Shown here: one piece after another, positions 11,136 through 21,286 of the stretch
How positions within the stretch are numbered: the first letter of the stretch is position 1
How the letters are laid out: each line of letters starts with the position of its first letter
Assembly: GCA_012064385.1 (NCBI GenBank)
Contig: QRDG01000622.1
Location: forward strand, 62,001 to 126,000
Reading direction: 5' to 3'
Source of the DNA: Puccinellia tenuiflora
Lineage: Eukaryota > Streptophyta > Magnoliopsida > Poales > Poaceae
DNA length: 64,000 nt
Notes under the pieces: generated by a model
What the model was told of the DNA's origin: nothing
Seen by the model: the letters and a program-made list of their open reading frames with translations, nothing else
Databases searched by the model: none
Position numbers and translations under genes: made by a program

Positions 11136-13510
11136 AATTTGCGATAATTTTATTTTTGAGAAACAACCTTTTATCACAAGTAGCCAATTTGTGATTAAAA
11201 AAATATCTTTTCGTAATGGATTTTTAAGGACACGAACGGCTATGTCATGGAAAATCTTATTCATAATTTAGGGGGTATGACCTCATTACACAAAAAGCAA
11301 GTTTTATTAGAAAAACCAATCTATGGTTCAAAATTTGATTTTTCATTATAAATTTATTTTTAAAATTTGTCGAAATGTGTTCTTATAGGATCTAGTTTTG
11401 AAAATATCGTCGTCAAGAACACATATGTGTAACGAATGTGGATTTGAACACTCTAGTTAAAAGTAATTCATTTATCAAACTCCAGAATATATTCACATGT
11501 GGATGATGTTATCTGTCTTGTGTGCACATGGGCCATGTGCTGATTTTTCCACTGTCCATTGAGCGAGGCGTTCTCCTTTGTCATTCCGACAGTCGCAAGT
11601 GTCAATCATTCGTGAAAAAAATATCTCAACCACTTCTCGCGTGCCTTGGATGAAATGCTGGCGCTAGTGCGTCAATAAACCGAAATTGAGGAAGTATTTA
11701 AATCTTTCTTATTTGAAGTATTTAAATTTGCTTATTTGAAGTACAGTATTTAAATCTTGCTTATTGGAGGAATTTAGTAACCGTAGCTAATGAAGGAATT
11801 TATTGGCGCTAATTCGTAGGAAGTCCAGCACGAGTCTAGATTTTGTGGAATAATTTGACTCAAACTCTTTTTTCTGTAAATTCAAAGGTTCGGACACAAC
11901 TTTGGAGCGCGCGTGTGCTTTTGGGGGTCAAAATAGCGCACGCCCCTACAGATGTTACAAAGATTTGCAAATCAGATCTAAACTTTAAAAAAGCATAACT
12001 TTCAAAGTGAATGTTCAAATCAAAATCGGTTTTCGCTGTAGTGTTCCTCGCGACCAGATCTTCGAAACTAGATCCCATATGGACACCTTCCGATGATTAT
12101 TTTTCAAAAAGCAACTTTATGTCACAGTAAAGCAAATTTGTGGCAACAACATGCTTTTCTATCTAGAAGTTGCTTTTAGAAAATATTCATCGGGTTATAT
12201 CAATATGAGATATTGTTTCTCATATAAAAGAGCATGATTTTCTCTCATAGTCTAACAAGTTGGCCATTGCTTGGAATAAAAACATATCCCTCGCTCATTC
12301 TCATATATTTTTCAATTTTATGGAGAAAAACAAGTTTATTTTTGAAAAGCAATTTTATACTCCAAACTTGCTTTTCTGTCACACAAAACAAATTTTTACT
12401 ACAAACTAGTACGAAAAGCATCTTTCTACTTTAAATTTGCTTTTCTATCAGAAATACGAAAAATGTGAAGAAGTGGGGTGCTTGTTTTTAATTAAAATTC
12501 ACATTGCTTCTAAATCGTGTGTTAAAATTACAAACATTAACCATTGTGTTTCTATTCACCGGATCAACAAAACAAGATTTCATATAGACATATTCAAATG
12601 AATATCTTTCAAACACAATTTGTACTACTGATTTGCTTTTCTATCCCATAGACAAAAGCAACTTTATACTATAAACTTGATTTTTTTATCACAGACATAA
12701 ATAAAAATGTGAGTAAGAGAGGGCCTTAAAAGCAAGTTTCTGTTCAGTAAATCTGCAAAACAAGGTCTCGTATAAACATATCAAATGTTATCTTTTAAAA
12801 GCAATTGTGTACTTCAAATTTGCTTTATATCCCACAGAAAAAGCAATTGTCTACTATAAATTTGATTTTTTTAATCACAAACATGAAAACTATGAAGAGG
12901 AGAGGGCCTTGTTTTTAACCCCGCAATGGCCACTTGTGTGTTTACGAGAGAAAATCATGTTTGTTCTGAAGTGTTGTCTATCGACATACATAGTTGCCAT
13001 CTAGAAAAGCAACTTTTTGGATGAAAAAAAGCAAGTTTATTTTGACAGCAACTTCGTATTATATAATTTGCTTTAATAGCACAAAAATAAAAGCAACTTT
13101 CTACTATTTAAGTTGCTTTTCGAAAATAATTATCGAAACATGTACATATGGGATCTTGTTTCGAAGATCTCGTCGTGAGGAACAAGGATGTGAAAGCGGA
13201 TCTAAATTTGGACAATCGAGTCAAAAGTTATGCATTTTTTAAACTGTAGAATACATTCGCATGTGGCTGACGTCATATGTCTTGTCTATATCCTTGTCTA
13301 TATCTGACATGCACTTCCGACAGCATGCGTGCGCTCAAAGAAGGCCAAAGCGCACTCGCGCCACGGAGCAATTAGGAATTCAAAGAGATAGGAACAGCCA
13401 CTTTTCTAATCTCCCCCTTATTTTTCTTTTCCCTGAAATTCGACAGGGTAATGGACTGGTAAAGGCATATATTGTTGGCACGTCTGCGCAACAAACAGGA
13501 TTGTTAAAGG
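11136..13510. repeat. AT-rich block of diverged repeat modules
   Basis: Many short segments of the type AAAGCAACTTTATACTA..AATTTGCTTTTCTATCACA recur between about 11150 and 13125. A longer module (ATGGGATCTAGTTTCGAAGAT, CTCGTCG.GAGGAAC core) occurs forward at about 11370-11480, reversed at about 11870-12110, and forward at about 13100-13250. No coding sequence was recognised. The modules look like subterminal or terminal parts of one or more old DNA transposons, but I could not define TSDs. Confidence 0.55.
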
Positions 13511-13641
13511 GTTAAATTTGGCAAGGCCGGTAACCGTCCCGCAATCGAGCAGGAAATATTGGTGATTTTCAACTGACACGTGCATGCATCAGTTGCCGGA
13601 CAAACAAATAAATCTATAACTCTACGATAGGGTCGTTCGCG

Positions 13642-14919
13642 ATGCCGACGCACATGGCCGCCGCCGGCGACGAACGGGAGGCGAAGCGCGCGTGTGCGGT
13701 CGACGCAGCAGCGGCCGTGGGGCAGTGCTGGTCGTCCACGTTCCTGGACGATCTCCTCGCCGACGTCTACCGCATGGTCGGCTCCCCGCGCGGCCGCGTG
13801 CGCTTCGCCGCCGTCTGCCGGTCCTGGCAAGCCGCCGCGCGCGCGGCGCCGCCCGCTGCAGCTCTGCCGTGGCTGCTCCTCTCGCCTTGCGACAACGACC
13901 TGACGAAGCGACTGCACTGCCCCGAGGACGGAGCCGTCGTGCACGTCCCGCTCCCGGAGAGGAGGGAGCTCGTCGGCTGCCACGACGGCGGCTGGGTCGC
14001 CACCTACGTGCTGGCATCGCTCAGAATCCTGAACATCTTATCCGGCGCCGTGGTGAAACTCGGCGAGAAGCAGATGAGGCTTGTCTGCGAAAACCAGAAC
14101 CATGCCCTCGAGAAGATCCTGAAGATTGTATTCTCCGAGTCACCCAACTCCGGCGACTGCATCCTCGCCGCCATGATCGACAGCTATTATATGGGGGCCT
14201 GCATCGGGCTCTGCAGAGTTGGCTGTACAAACAGCGGGTGGACGGCACTAAGATGCCATGGTAGGCCGTTTGTGGACATCACCTTCTGCAACAACGAGCT
14301 CTATGGTCTCAGGAAGAATGGCAATGAACTCGTCAAGTTTGAGATTGGCGTGGACGAGGACGGCGCGCCGGTGGTTGTTGCTCTGCGCCCGCTAGCCATG
14401 GAAAGCATTAACAGCCCCTTCCGCATGAACCTTTTCCACGAGGAAGTGAGTTACATCTTTGATCTACACGGCAAGCTTGCGACGGCAAGGAGGGCTCATT
14501 GGTCACCAAAGGAAGAAGCTTTCTTCAAAGTGTTCGAGCTCGTTGACATCCATGGCAACGAACTAGCGACACAATACAAGCACAAGTGGGTGGAGGTGAC
14601 CAACTTGGGCGACCATGCCTTGTTCTTGGGATGGACTTTCTCTAAGGCGGTACATGTGCCGGGAAACAAGCGCGGCGGTGTGGAGAGAAACAACATCTAC
14701 TTCTCCCATCATTATCGCTTTAGCCGATACGATGTTCTCCCCGGACACGCTGTATTCTTGGCATCCTCAAACGAAAGCGGTGATGAGACATATTATTTGG
14801 AAGACGACTGGAAGAACGACATATCAAGCGATGAAGTGAAGAGGATCAGGTATGTAGGATACTTCACAAAGGGCATTGATAATCATGGTGCCGTGTGGGT
14901 TCTCCCTCCGGGTATCTAG
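13642..14919 (+). CDS. F-box/DUF295 (KIB-like) protein, 425 aa
   Basis: Single uninterrupted frame; ATG at 13642, stop at 14917-14919. Residues about 31-78 form a degenerate F-box (LLADVYRMV.., VRFAAVCRSWQAAAR). The C-terminal third is a DUF295 domain, with the typical HALFLGWTFSKAV and NNIYFSHH stretches. Grass genomes hold large families of such intronless genes. The F-box would contact SKP1 in an SCF ubiquitin ligase, and DUF295 is thought to hold the substrate-recognition part; neither is proven here. GC-rich at the 5' end as in many monocot genes. The first in-frame ATG was chosen; a second ATG four codons later (MAAAGDE) could serve equally. Confidence 0.85.
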   Translation: MPTHMAAAGDEREAKRACAVDAAAAVGQCWSSTFLDDLLADVYRMVGSPRGRVRFAAVCRSWQAAARAAPPAAALPWLLLSPCDNDLTKRLHCPEDGAVVHVPLPERRELVGCHDGGWVATYVLASLRILNILSGAVVKLGEKQMRLVCENQNHALEKILKIVFSESPNSGDCILAAMIDSYYMGACIGLCRVGCTNSGWTALRCHGRPFVDITFCNNELYGLRKNGNELVKFEIGVDEDGAPVVVALRPLAMESINSPFRMNLFHEEVSYIFDLHGKLATARRAHWSPKEEAFFKVFELVDIHGNELATQYKHKWVEVTNLGDHALFLGWTFSKAVHVPGNKRGGVERNNIYFSHHYRFSRYDVLPGHAVFLASSNESGDETYYLEDDWKNDISSDEVKRIRYVGYFTKGIDNHGAVWVLPPGI

Positions 14920-15249
14920 TAGTACCCATCCTGGTTGTCTGTAAGAGATATCATATACTTCCTTTCTGATTCAAATTGTGAGTTGTTTAAGATGTGACGT
15001 ACCATATAGTACTCAAAGTATAAGTCTGTTTCATATGACATGGTCTTCAAGATGATAATTTGATCATCATTTTGTCCAAACCTTTTGACTCACATAAAAA
15101 TTTGTTATGCACTATGAAAAAAAATCTTCACTTCTGAAAAAGTTATCATTCCATGACGGATAGCCAGCCGAAGACATCATTATTGCAGCATCGTTGGAGC
15201 TTTGCGGTATTTGACGTTGACACGTCCTGATATAATCATATTATCAGCA
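14920..15249. other. F-box gene 3' flank, nothing recognised
   Basis: AT-rich downstream sequence, presumably the 3' UTR and flank. I see no repeat with clear ends and no coding potential. Confidence 0.4.
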
Positions 15250-15680
15250 AGGATTGTTAGTTTCTTCATGCTCCCACTTCATGTGCATTGGATGGCTGCC
15301 AACCGTATTTTTGTCCACATTGGTTCTTGGCTTGAGCATTCGCCGATCTTCCTCCTCTCGCATCGGTGCTACTAGGCAGGATGATGTCCTAGTGATCGAA
15401 AGTCGACACGGGAATTCGTTGTGTTCTTTGGAAGTAATTTGATATCCTGGAATGCTCACAAGTAGCCTATGGTGTCTCGCTCCAGTACGGTTGAATATAA
15501 GGCAATGGAAAATGCAAGGCTGAAGTTATTTAGTTACAGTCAATTTTGTGAGAACTTGGTGTTCCACACCCTACTGATCGGTGTGCGAGGACCTTGGCGT
15601 GAATCTGGTGTTCCATGCTCATACCAAGCACATAGAAAATGAGTTTCATTCTGTTTGAGCGCAAGTAGCAAGGCATATCA
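15250..15680 (+). pseudogene. Ty1/copia RT-RNase H fragment
   Basis: Three linked pieces in shifting frames match the copia RNase H region. LGLSIRRSSSSRIGA ends near 15380. DRKSTREFVVFFGSNLISW runs to a TAG (about 15456) where the family has Gln, followed by PMVSRSSTVEYKAMENA. A stretch resembling LGVNLVFHAHTKHIENEFH comes near 15600-15650. Frameshifts and stops show it is dead. No LTRs are visible nearby. Confidence 0.7.
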
Positions 15681-16015
15681 TCTGATTTTTATTTTTTGAT
15701 AAAGGAAATATATTAATATCGGGAAGATACCAAATACATCCACCCTCTGCAACAACTAAATGTCGTAAAGACATTACGGATGCACACAACCCTACTACAA
15801 GAAGAAAAAAAAAGGAAAGAAAAACAAAAGATCCCGCTACGGTGATCAAAAACTTGTAGTTGCAACACAAACCACTGCCAAGACATCACCTGGAGTCCAC
15901 GCTCACAAAACAATGCCTTGAACAAGATCATTGCCAAGCATAATCGATTAAGGTCAGATCTTGGATTTTCACCCTCGAGCAAGTCCGCCCTCTCAAAACA
16001 ATGCCTCTAACAAGG
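15681..16015. repeat. Unclassified dispersed-repeat-like sequence
   Basis: Begins with a T-rich stretch and GATAAAGGAAATATATTAATATC, a style often seen at ends of dispersed Triticeae repeats. No ends, TSD or coding capacity were found. A similar-style sequence lies at 41700-42160, but I could not align the two convincingly. Confidence 0.3.
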
Positions 16016-16440
16016 TGATACATGTCAAACGTATCTATAATTTTTTATCGTGCCATGCTTGGTTCCCATCATTATTACATGTTTATGTTATATTATTATA
16101 TCATTTTGAGGTATTTTATTGGACTAACCTATGGACAAGATGCGCAGTGCTAGTTTCCTGTTTTTGTGATGATTATGTTGCAGAAAGTTACTTCTGGAAA
16201 TATTCTCGGAATTGGACGAAAATTTACGATGATTTTTTATTGAAGAAATGAGGAAGGGAGCCAGAAGGGCGACCCCGGGGGACCCACACAGGCCAGGGGC
16301 GGCCTCTGGCCGCGGCCCAGGGCCCACCCGTGGGTGGGACCCGCCCCTGCCCTGTGGGGCAACCCTCGGCCGCCTCCGACGCCTATAAATCCTCCCTGAC
16401 GAAAAAACCCTAACCCCCGAAAGATTTTCCCAAATACGAT
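16016..16440 (+). repeat. Athila-lineage gypsy LTR fragment
   Basis: Starts TGATACATGTCAAACGTATC and then parallels the first ~400 bp of the LTRs at 56356 and 62218: GGACTAACCTATGGACAAGA, CAGTGCTAGTTTCCTGTTTT, a GC-rich GGGACCCGCCCCTGCCC stretch, and GCCTATAAATCC as TATA region. It loses similarity after the leader near 16440-16490. More diverged than the 56-63 kb copies. Confidence 0.78.
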
Positions 16441-17751
16441 ATAGAGCTCCGCCGCCATCGCTAACAAGTTTCAGGGGTCAAATTGCTTTAGGGTACAGGT
16501 GATTTCGTCAGAATATTTTACACCTCTGCTAATCACCATTAGTGTTTGGCATGCATGGTAAAAAAAAACTATATCATCATCAGTGCGCTAGGATTACTGT
16601 ATTCATGGTTTTGCATTTCGGCTTGAGAAAAATTTCAAGGATAATCTGAAATTTCAGAAATTATCGAAACCTATTTCGTACAAAAAAAAATTGTGCAACC
16701 AAATTCGAATTTGATCTGAATCATGATTTGATTATTGATGCATGCCTCGCAAACTCTTCCGATGCAATGGTGGACCTACCACGGCGGATCAGTCGATCCT
16801 CGACGCGTCCATCAGCTCTTCGTCGGCGACGAGCCTGACGAGCGCGTGAGGAGCGAGGCACACCTCCAGCTCCATGCCGCCACCTCCGCCCTCGTAGACC
16901 GTAACCATCCCGTCCAGCTTGTTCCCGGCGCCGCTCCGGACAGCCACCGGCCTGCCCCATCCAAAGTCATTTCCGTACACGTCGAACCGCTGCGAGCCGG
17001 TGGCCACCATCGCCGCAACGCCGTGCTCTGCCGAATACTTGAAGCTGGGGTTTTCCGGCCAGGCCGCGAGCTCCTTCCTCACGCTCGCCTCGTCGACCGA
17101 TGCCACGTCCCGGTTCAGAAGCCACGCAGCCCAGCCCAGCCGGCCTTCGCCCACAATCTCGCTGACGGCTGCCCTGCCGACGGCGCCCGCCACCGCGTTG
17201 CCCACGTACCACTGCGGATGCCCTCCACTCGTGTCCGGCACCCAACAGGGATCGCGCAGGTCGTCTCCTGGCCCAGCGGAAGCCGCCGAGCCCGGCACAC
17301 GGCCCGCCATATGAGCGCGAGCACGGCCTGCAACGACGAGATGGTGGCCGTGGCCATCTCAGCGTTTGCTCTCGCTTTCAGCTTCTTCACGTTCTCCGGG
17401 GAGAAATGGAGCGAGCATTCCCGCACCGGCGGGTACTGGAACGGCCTGGCGATGTCCTCCACCTTGGCAAAGGGCAGAGAGATGGGCACGGTGCAGCCGT
17501 CGAGGAACCACCTGGATGACGCCGCAGAGACAGATGTCTCTGTTGGCGGCGCCGCTTCGGCTGATGTCTGACCAAGCGTTGAACACGTCCCAGAACGTCG
17601 TCCCGTCGGCGGCGCCAAGATGCCATCAGCGAGCTCGGTGACCTGCGCAGCCAGGAGCGGGCGGCTTGTGTCCACGGGACCACGGCGGCGTCCGTGCCGA
17701 GTATCCCGGTGAGAGGGAAGAAGGACCACACAACCCGGGGGATGACATTGA

Positions 17752-18032
17752 GGCCTTGTTTACTTCAAGAGTTTTCTAGTGGATGGGAAGAGTGGGGATG
17801 GGAGGGGATTTGGTGAACACCCAATCCCCACAAATACTCTTCCCCTAGAATACACTAGCATGGACTAGAGTTTTTGTTTTGGGCAAAAATAAGATGGTTG
17901 GTGGGGGATATCTAGGGATTATCCCCTCTAATCCCCTAAAATACACTAGAAGTAAACAAACTAGTAGGGATTTTTGGGGACCCGGGATAATCCCCTCCAA
18001 TCCCCTAAAATACACTAGAAGTAAACAAGGCC
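17752..18032. mobile_element. Tourist-like MITE, copy 1 (281 bp)
   Basis: Terminal inverted repeats GGCCTTGTTTACTTC / GAAGTAAACAAGGCC; 3-bp direct repeat TGA at 17749-17751 and 18033-18035. TIR style and 3-bp TSD fit PIF/Harbinger-derived MITEs. It interrupts the BAHD pseudogene. Almost identical to the copy at 18396-18675. Confidence 0.85.
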
Positions 18033-18392
18033 TGAGCGGGCCGGTGATGTCGGCGATGGTGGAGAATATTTAATGTATAGAATATTTAGTGTATAGAACT
18101 GCCACTAGTACAGCTATCTACGAGAAAAGGAAACGATCAAACAGCCTACACCTATTCCATTGGTCCAGGCGCCACGGCGTGGACGAACTCGGCGCCTTCG
18201 TCGCTGCAGCGGAGCGAGATCGTCAGGCGGCCCGGAACGGCGTCTGCTGCGACGGCGAAGCGGCCGGCCAGCGGGTAGAAGCGGCAGATGGCGCGAGAAA
18301 AGGACGACCTGAGGTGTTGGACAGCGTGCGCGTACTGGCCGCCGGCAGGAAGAGGCTTGGGCAGGACGACGCCCTTCTGGATGTAGTCCACC

Positions 18393-19240
18393 TAAGGCCT
18401 TGTTTACTTCAAGAGTTTTCTAGTGGATGGGAAGAGTGGGGATGGGAGGGGATTTGGTGAACACCCAATCCCCACAAATACTCTTCCCCTAGAATACACT
18501 AGCATGGACTAGAGTTTTTGTTTGGGCAAAAATAAGATGGTTGGTGGGGGATATCTAGGGATTATCCCCTCTAATCCCCTAAAATACACTAGAAGTAAAC
18601 AAACTAGTAGGGATTTTTGTGGACCCGGGATAATCCCCTCCAATCCCCTAAAATACACTAGAAGTAAACAAGGCCTAAGGGTGGGCATAAAAAACCGAAC
18701 CCGAACAACAAACCCGAAAAGACCGAGACCGAAACCGTAATAACCGAAAATTAAAAGACCGAATTAAATACGGTCTTGGAAACTCAAAGACCGAATTAAA
18801 TATGGTCTATTCGGTCTTCACCATCAGGAGACCGAATTACCCATTATGACCGAAGATTTTAATTCACAAAGGATTAATGCTTGCGCATGCCATGCTATGC
18901 TCTCCTTGTTTTGCTTCTCTCATACTAGAGCATCTATTTTATATGGATGCATGCACAGAACACATGCACGAAGATCATGCTCATTTTGTACAAAGAAAAA
19001 CAAGGCAAAATTGGTTGGAATACTTGGTTCCGTGCTCTGCTTGTTTTATTTTTCTGCCTCTAGTATCTCTATTTGGTCTATATGGTCATGACCGAAGACC
19101 GGACCAAAAAGACCGAAGACCGAATACTGAAAAACCGAAAAGACCGAAGGTAATTTGGGTAGCATTTCTAGATAACCGAAATATTTTAAGACCGAATACA
19201 CAAGACCGATCAAACCGAACAGACCGAACGCCCACCCATA
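18393..19240. mobile_element. hAT-like non-autonomous element (about 565 bp without the nested MITE)
   Basis: 8-bp TSD AGTCCACC at 18385-18392 and 19241-19248. Ends are TAAGGGTGGGCAT and its partner ATGCC-type end (..CGCCCACCCATA), imperfect inverted repeats of the hAT style. The interior is full of GACCGAA / TTCGGTC motifs in both orientations near both ends. Removing it and one TSD restores the BAHD frame from RITVD to YIQKG. No transposase. Confidence 0.85.
18396..18675. mobile_element. Tourist-like MITE, copy 2 (280 bp), nested in the first bases of the hAT-like element
   Basis: Same TIRs as copy 1, TSD TAA at 18393-18395 and 18676-18678. The TAA target is the first three bases of the hAT-like TIR, so this MITE inserted after the hAT element did. 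Confidence 0.87.
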
Positions 19241-19797
19241 AGTCCACCGTGATTCGCCGCAGGTCCCACGGCGTCAGGTGTACGATCTCGGGCTCCGGCC
19301 GCCGCGAGCTCGTTCGATCCGGCTGGACCATGCGCCGGGATATTATCTGGACACCGCCGCCTTCCATTTGGATCGCCGGAGCAGTAGCCTCTGAAGCTAA
19401 CTGCATCTGAATTTGAGTCTGCTCGATCAGTCATGCGTGGGGAATGGAATATAACCAGAGATCGCGAATCTTGTTAGGCCGTCTGTGAGAATTGTGACAA
19501 GCAAGGCTCGACCCTCGTGGAGCACGAGCAAACCTGACTCTTTCTGACTTTGGACCATTTAAATGTGGGGCCCACCATATGTGAAACCCGCTTGTCAGCG
19601 ACCCAAAGTCTAAGAAAGTCAGAGGATCTTGTTCCCCTACCACCGCCGGTCTTTCATCTACCGTGCTTGAGCCACCGGACTACCGCCTGCGCCTCTGCCT
19701 CGGCAGGATCCTGTGTTGTCACCGACGAAGGGTGTGACCCGCGCCATGGAAATTGCTCGCCGCCGAGCGAACATAACCGCGGCAAAATTTTGACTAA

Positions 19798-19945
19798 GGT
19801 GTCAAGGTGGGATCCCGCCGGGAGCCCGGGATGTCAATTTTAGTGTATTTTGCCTTTTCTAGTTCAAAATTTTGTGTCAAAATTTACATTAGTAAAAGCA
19901 AAATGCACTATAAGTGGGACTTAGATGGGATCCCACTTGACACCC
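19798..19945. mobile_element. Small Tourist-like MITE (148 bp)
   Basis: Inverted ends GGTGTCAAGGTGGGATCCC / GGGATCCCACTTGACACC with TAA at 19795-19797 and 19946-19948. AT-rich centre. The class is assigned from the 3-bp TSD only. Confidence 0.6.
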
Positions 19946-20102
19946 TAATTTTGACAGCCTACCTAAAGTTTTTGTACCATGAGATGAAAATGTGTCATTG
20001 ACAAATTGACTAGTCTGTCACCGTTGAGCACTAGACAAAAATCTATTTTTTATTAGCTCAACTGGATGTTGTATTTGTGTATCTAGACATCTAGTGGTCC
20101 AT

Positions 20103-20280
20103 ACAGAAACTGCACCTTGTGTTTGCTTTTTGGCAGCAGAGGTGGCCTTTCATGTCTGGGGAGTTGAGGTGAATTCAACTTACTGTTCCAACGAGCATAT
20201 ATCCTTCATTGACCGGCCGGCTGAAGTGATGAACCACCTGTTTCGTTAGCATTGTAAAACGCTTTATCCATCTTCATTAA
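20103..20280 (+). repeat. Direct repeat, copy 1
   Basis: Contains CACCTTGTGTTTGCTTTTTG, GGTGGCCTTTCATGTCTGGG and GAAGTGATGAACCACCTGTT. The same blocks recur about 548 bp downstream. Function unknown. Confidence 0.85.
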
Positions 20281-20294
20281 TTTGGGCCAATAAT

Positions 20295-20362
20295 CGATTT
20301 AGACGTAAAATACATGTAGATACATCCATTTTAGAGTCAACTAATATGGAACGAAGGGAGTA
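20295..20362 (-). mobile_element. Stowaway MITE remnant (one end)
   Basis: The segment AAAATACATGTAGATACATC through ACGAAGGGAGTA is the terminal part of the common Triticeae Stowaway MITEs (reverse complement begins TACTCCCTTCGTTCC). The other end is missing. Confidence 0.6.
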
Positions 20363-20651
20363 GGTTACTTTCGATTGTATTGCGTAGTTTATCTATCATC
20401 ATACGTGTGACGAAACTATTCGAGATTGTACTATCATATTGTCTCTGGATTTTATGGTCAAAAATAATAAATGGTATCGCTAAGGTTTGAACTTTTATTT
20501 GAAAGTAGGTTCACCCATTATTTACTAGTTAATGACGGACAATAGACATCATTTCCCACAAAATATCAAAATACTGCTATGGCTATTAACATGAGATGAA
20601 AATGTGTCACCCACAGATAGCCTAAAGTTTTTGTGTATCTAGCGGACCATA

Positions 20652-20829
20652 AAGAAACGGCACCTTGTGTTTGCTTTTTGGCAGCAGAGGTGGCCTTTCA
20701 TGTCTGGGGAGTTGAGGTGAATTCAACTTACTGTTCCAAGAACATGTATATCATTCCTTGACTGGCCGGCTGAAGTGATGAACCACCTGTTTCGTCAGCA
20801 TTGTAAAACGTTTTATCCATCTTTATTAA
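20652..20829 (+). repeat. Direct repeat, copy 2
   Basis: Nearly the same as 20103-20280; the differences cluster in the middle (AACGAGCATATATCC versus AAGAACATGTATATC). Flanking motifs (ATGAGATGAAAATGTGTCA, CCTAAAGTTTTTGT) also recur beside both copies but in a different order, so the duplication was followed by rearrangement. Confidence 0.85.
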
Positions 20830-21286
20830 CTTAATATTCACTCGAGTGAGGAATAGTAGAAACTAAACGAAGTAGAGAAGAGGTAGCCTGAGATTTGAGA
20901 AAAAGAGACCAGGCGTCCAAGTATCTTCCTCTATGATGGTTCGAAAAAAGTATCTTCCTCTATGATGTGATGTACGTTCCCCCTGGATCATCATACATTG
21001 GCACAGAACATATCAGTGAATCTATTTTTGCAATGCATCAAGAGGTAAAAGCAACCGATTTCATCGAATTATTTCCATATCAGATAGAGAGAGACCAAAT
21101 ATTAACCTGCCGTATCTAGATATTTCACACGTACAGTAGTCACCTAGCTCGACCAAGAATTTCACACGTGACGCGTCCTCCCTGTGAAAAATAATAAGAA
21201 GAAAAAAGGGCCGGCTACGAAAGGAACAGAGTCGTTAGGACTAACGAACATCGACTGCATCCTGAAAGAAATCTGCAAACCGATCT
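20830..21286. other. Spacer downstream of the J-protein gene, nothing recognised
   Basis: Contains only a short local duplication (AAGTATCTTCCTCTATGATG, about 20920 and 20949). No gene or transposon ends seen. Confidence 0.4.

Larger units (their letters stand above)
16789..19406 (-). pseudogene. BAHD acyltransferase pseudogene (hydroxycinnamoyltransferase-like), broken by insertions
   Basis: Read on the minus strand. The N-terminus is at 19406-19241 (IISRRMVQPDRTSS, LTPWDLRRITVD); it resumes after a hAT-like insertion at 18384 (YIQKGVVLPKPLPAG, HLRSSFSRAICRFYPLAGRF). An AT-rich ~90-bp foreign piece lies at about 18068-18158. ADITGPLR comes before a MITE, and VVWSFFPLTG after it. The middle part changes frame several times (TELADGI, FWDVFNAWSDISRSG, RWFLDGCTVPISLPFAKVED). 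The C-terminal part holds the DFGWG motif (16954-16968) and ends at a stop at 16789. The segment that should carry the catalytic HXXXD motif (near 17605-17625) is shortened; the Asp-Gly part survives but the His is gone. An intact BAHD enzyme is about 430-450 aa. Confidence 0.88.

Noticed and set aside
19532..19624. Imperfect inverted repeat (CTGACT.TTTCT..GACTTTGG) as a MITE or microRNA hairpin
   Set aside because: Arms short with bulges, no TSD found; too weak to list.
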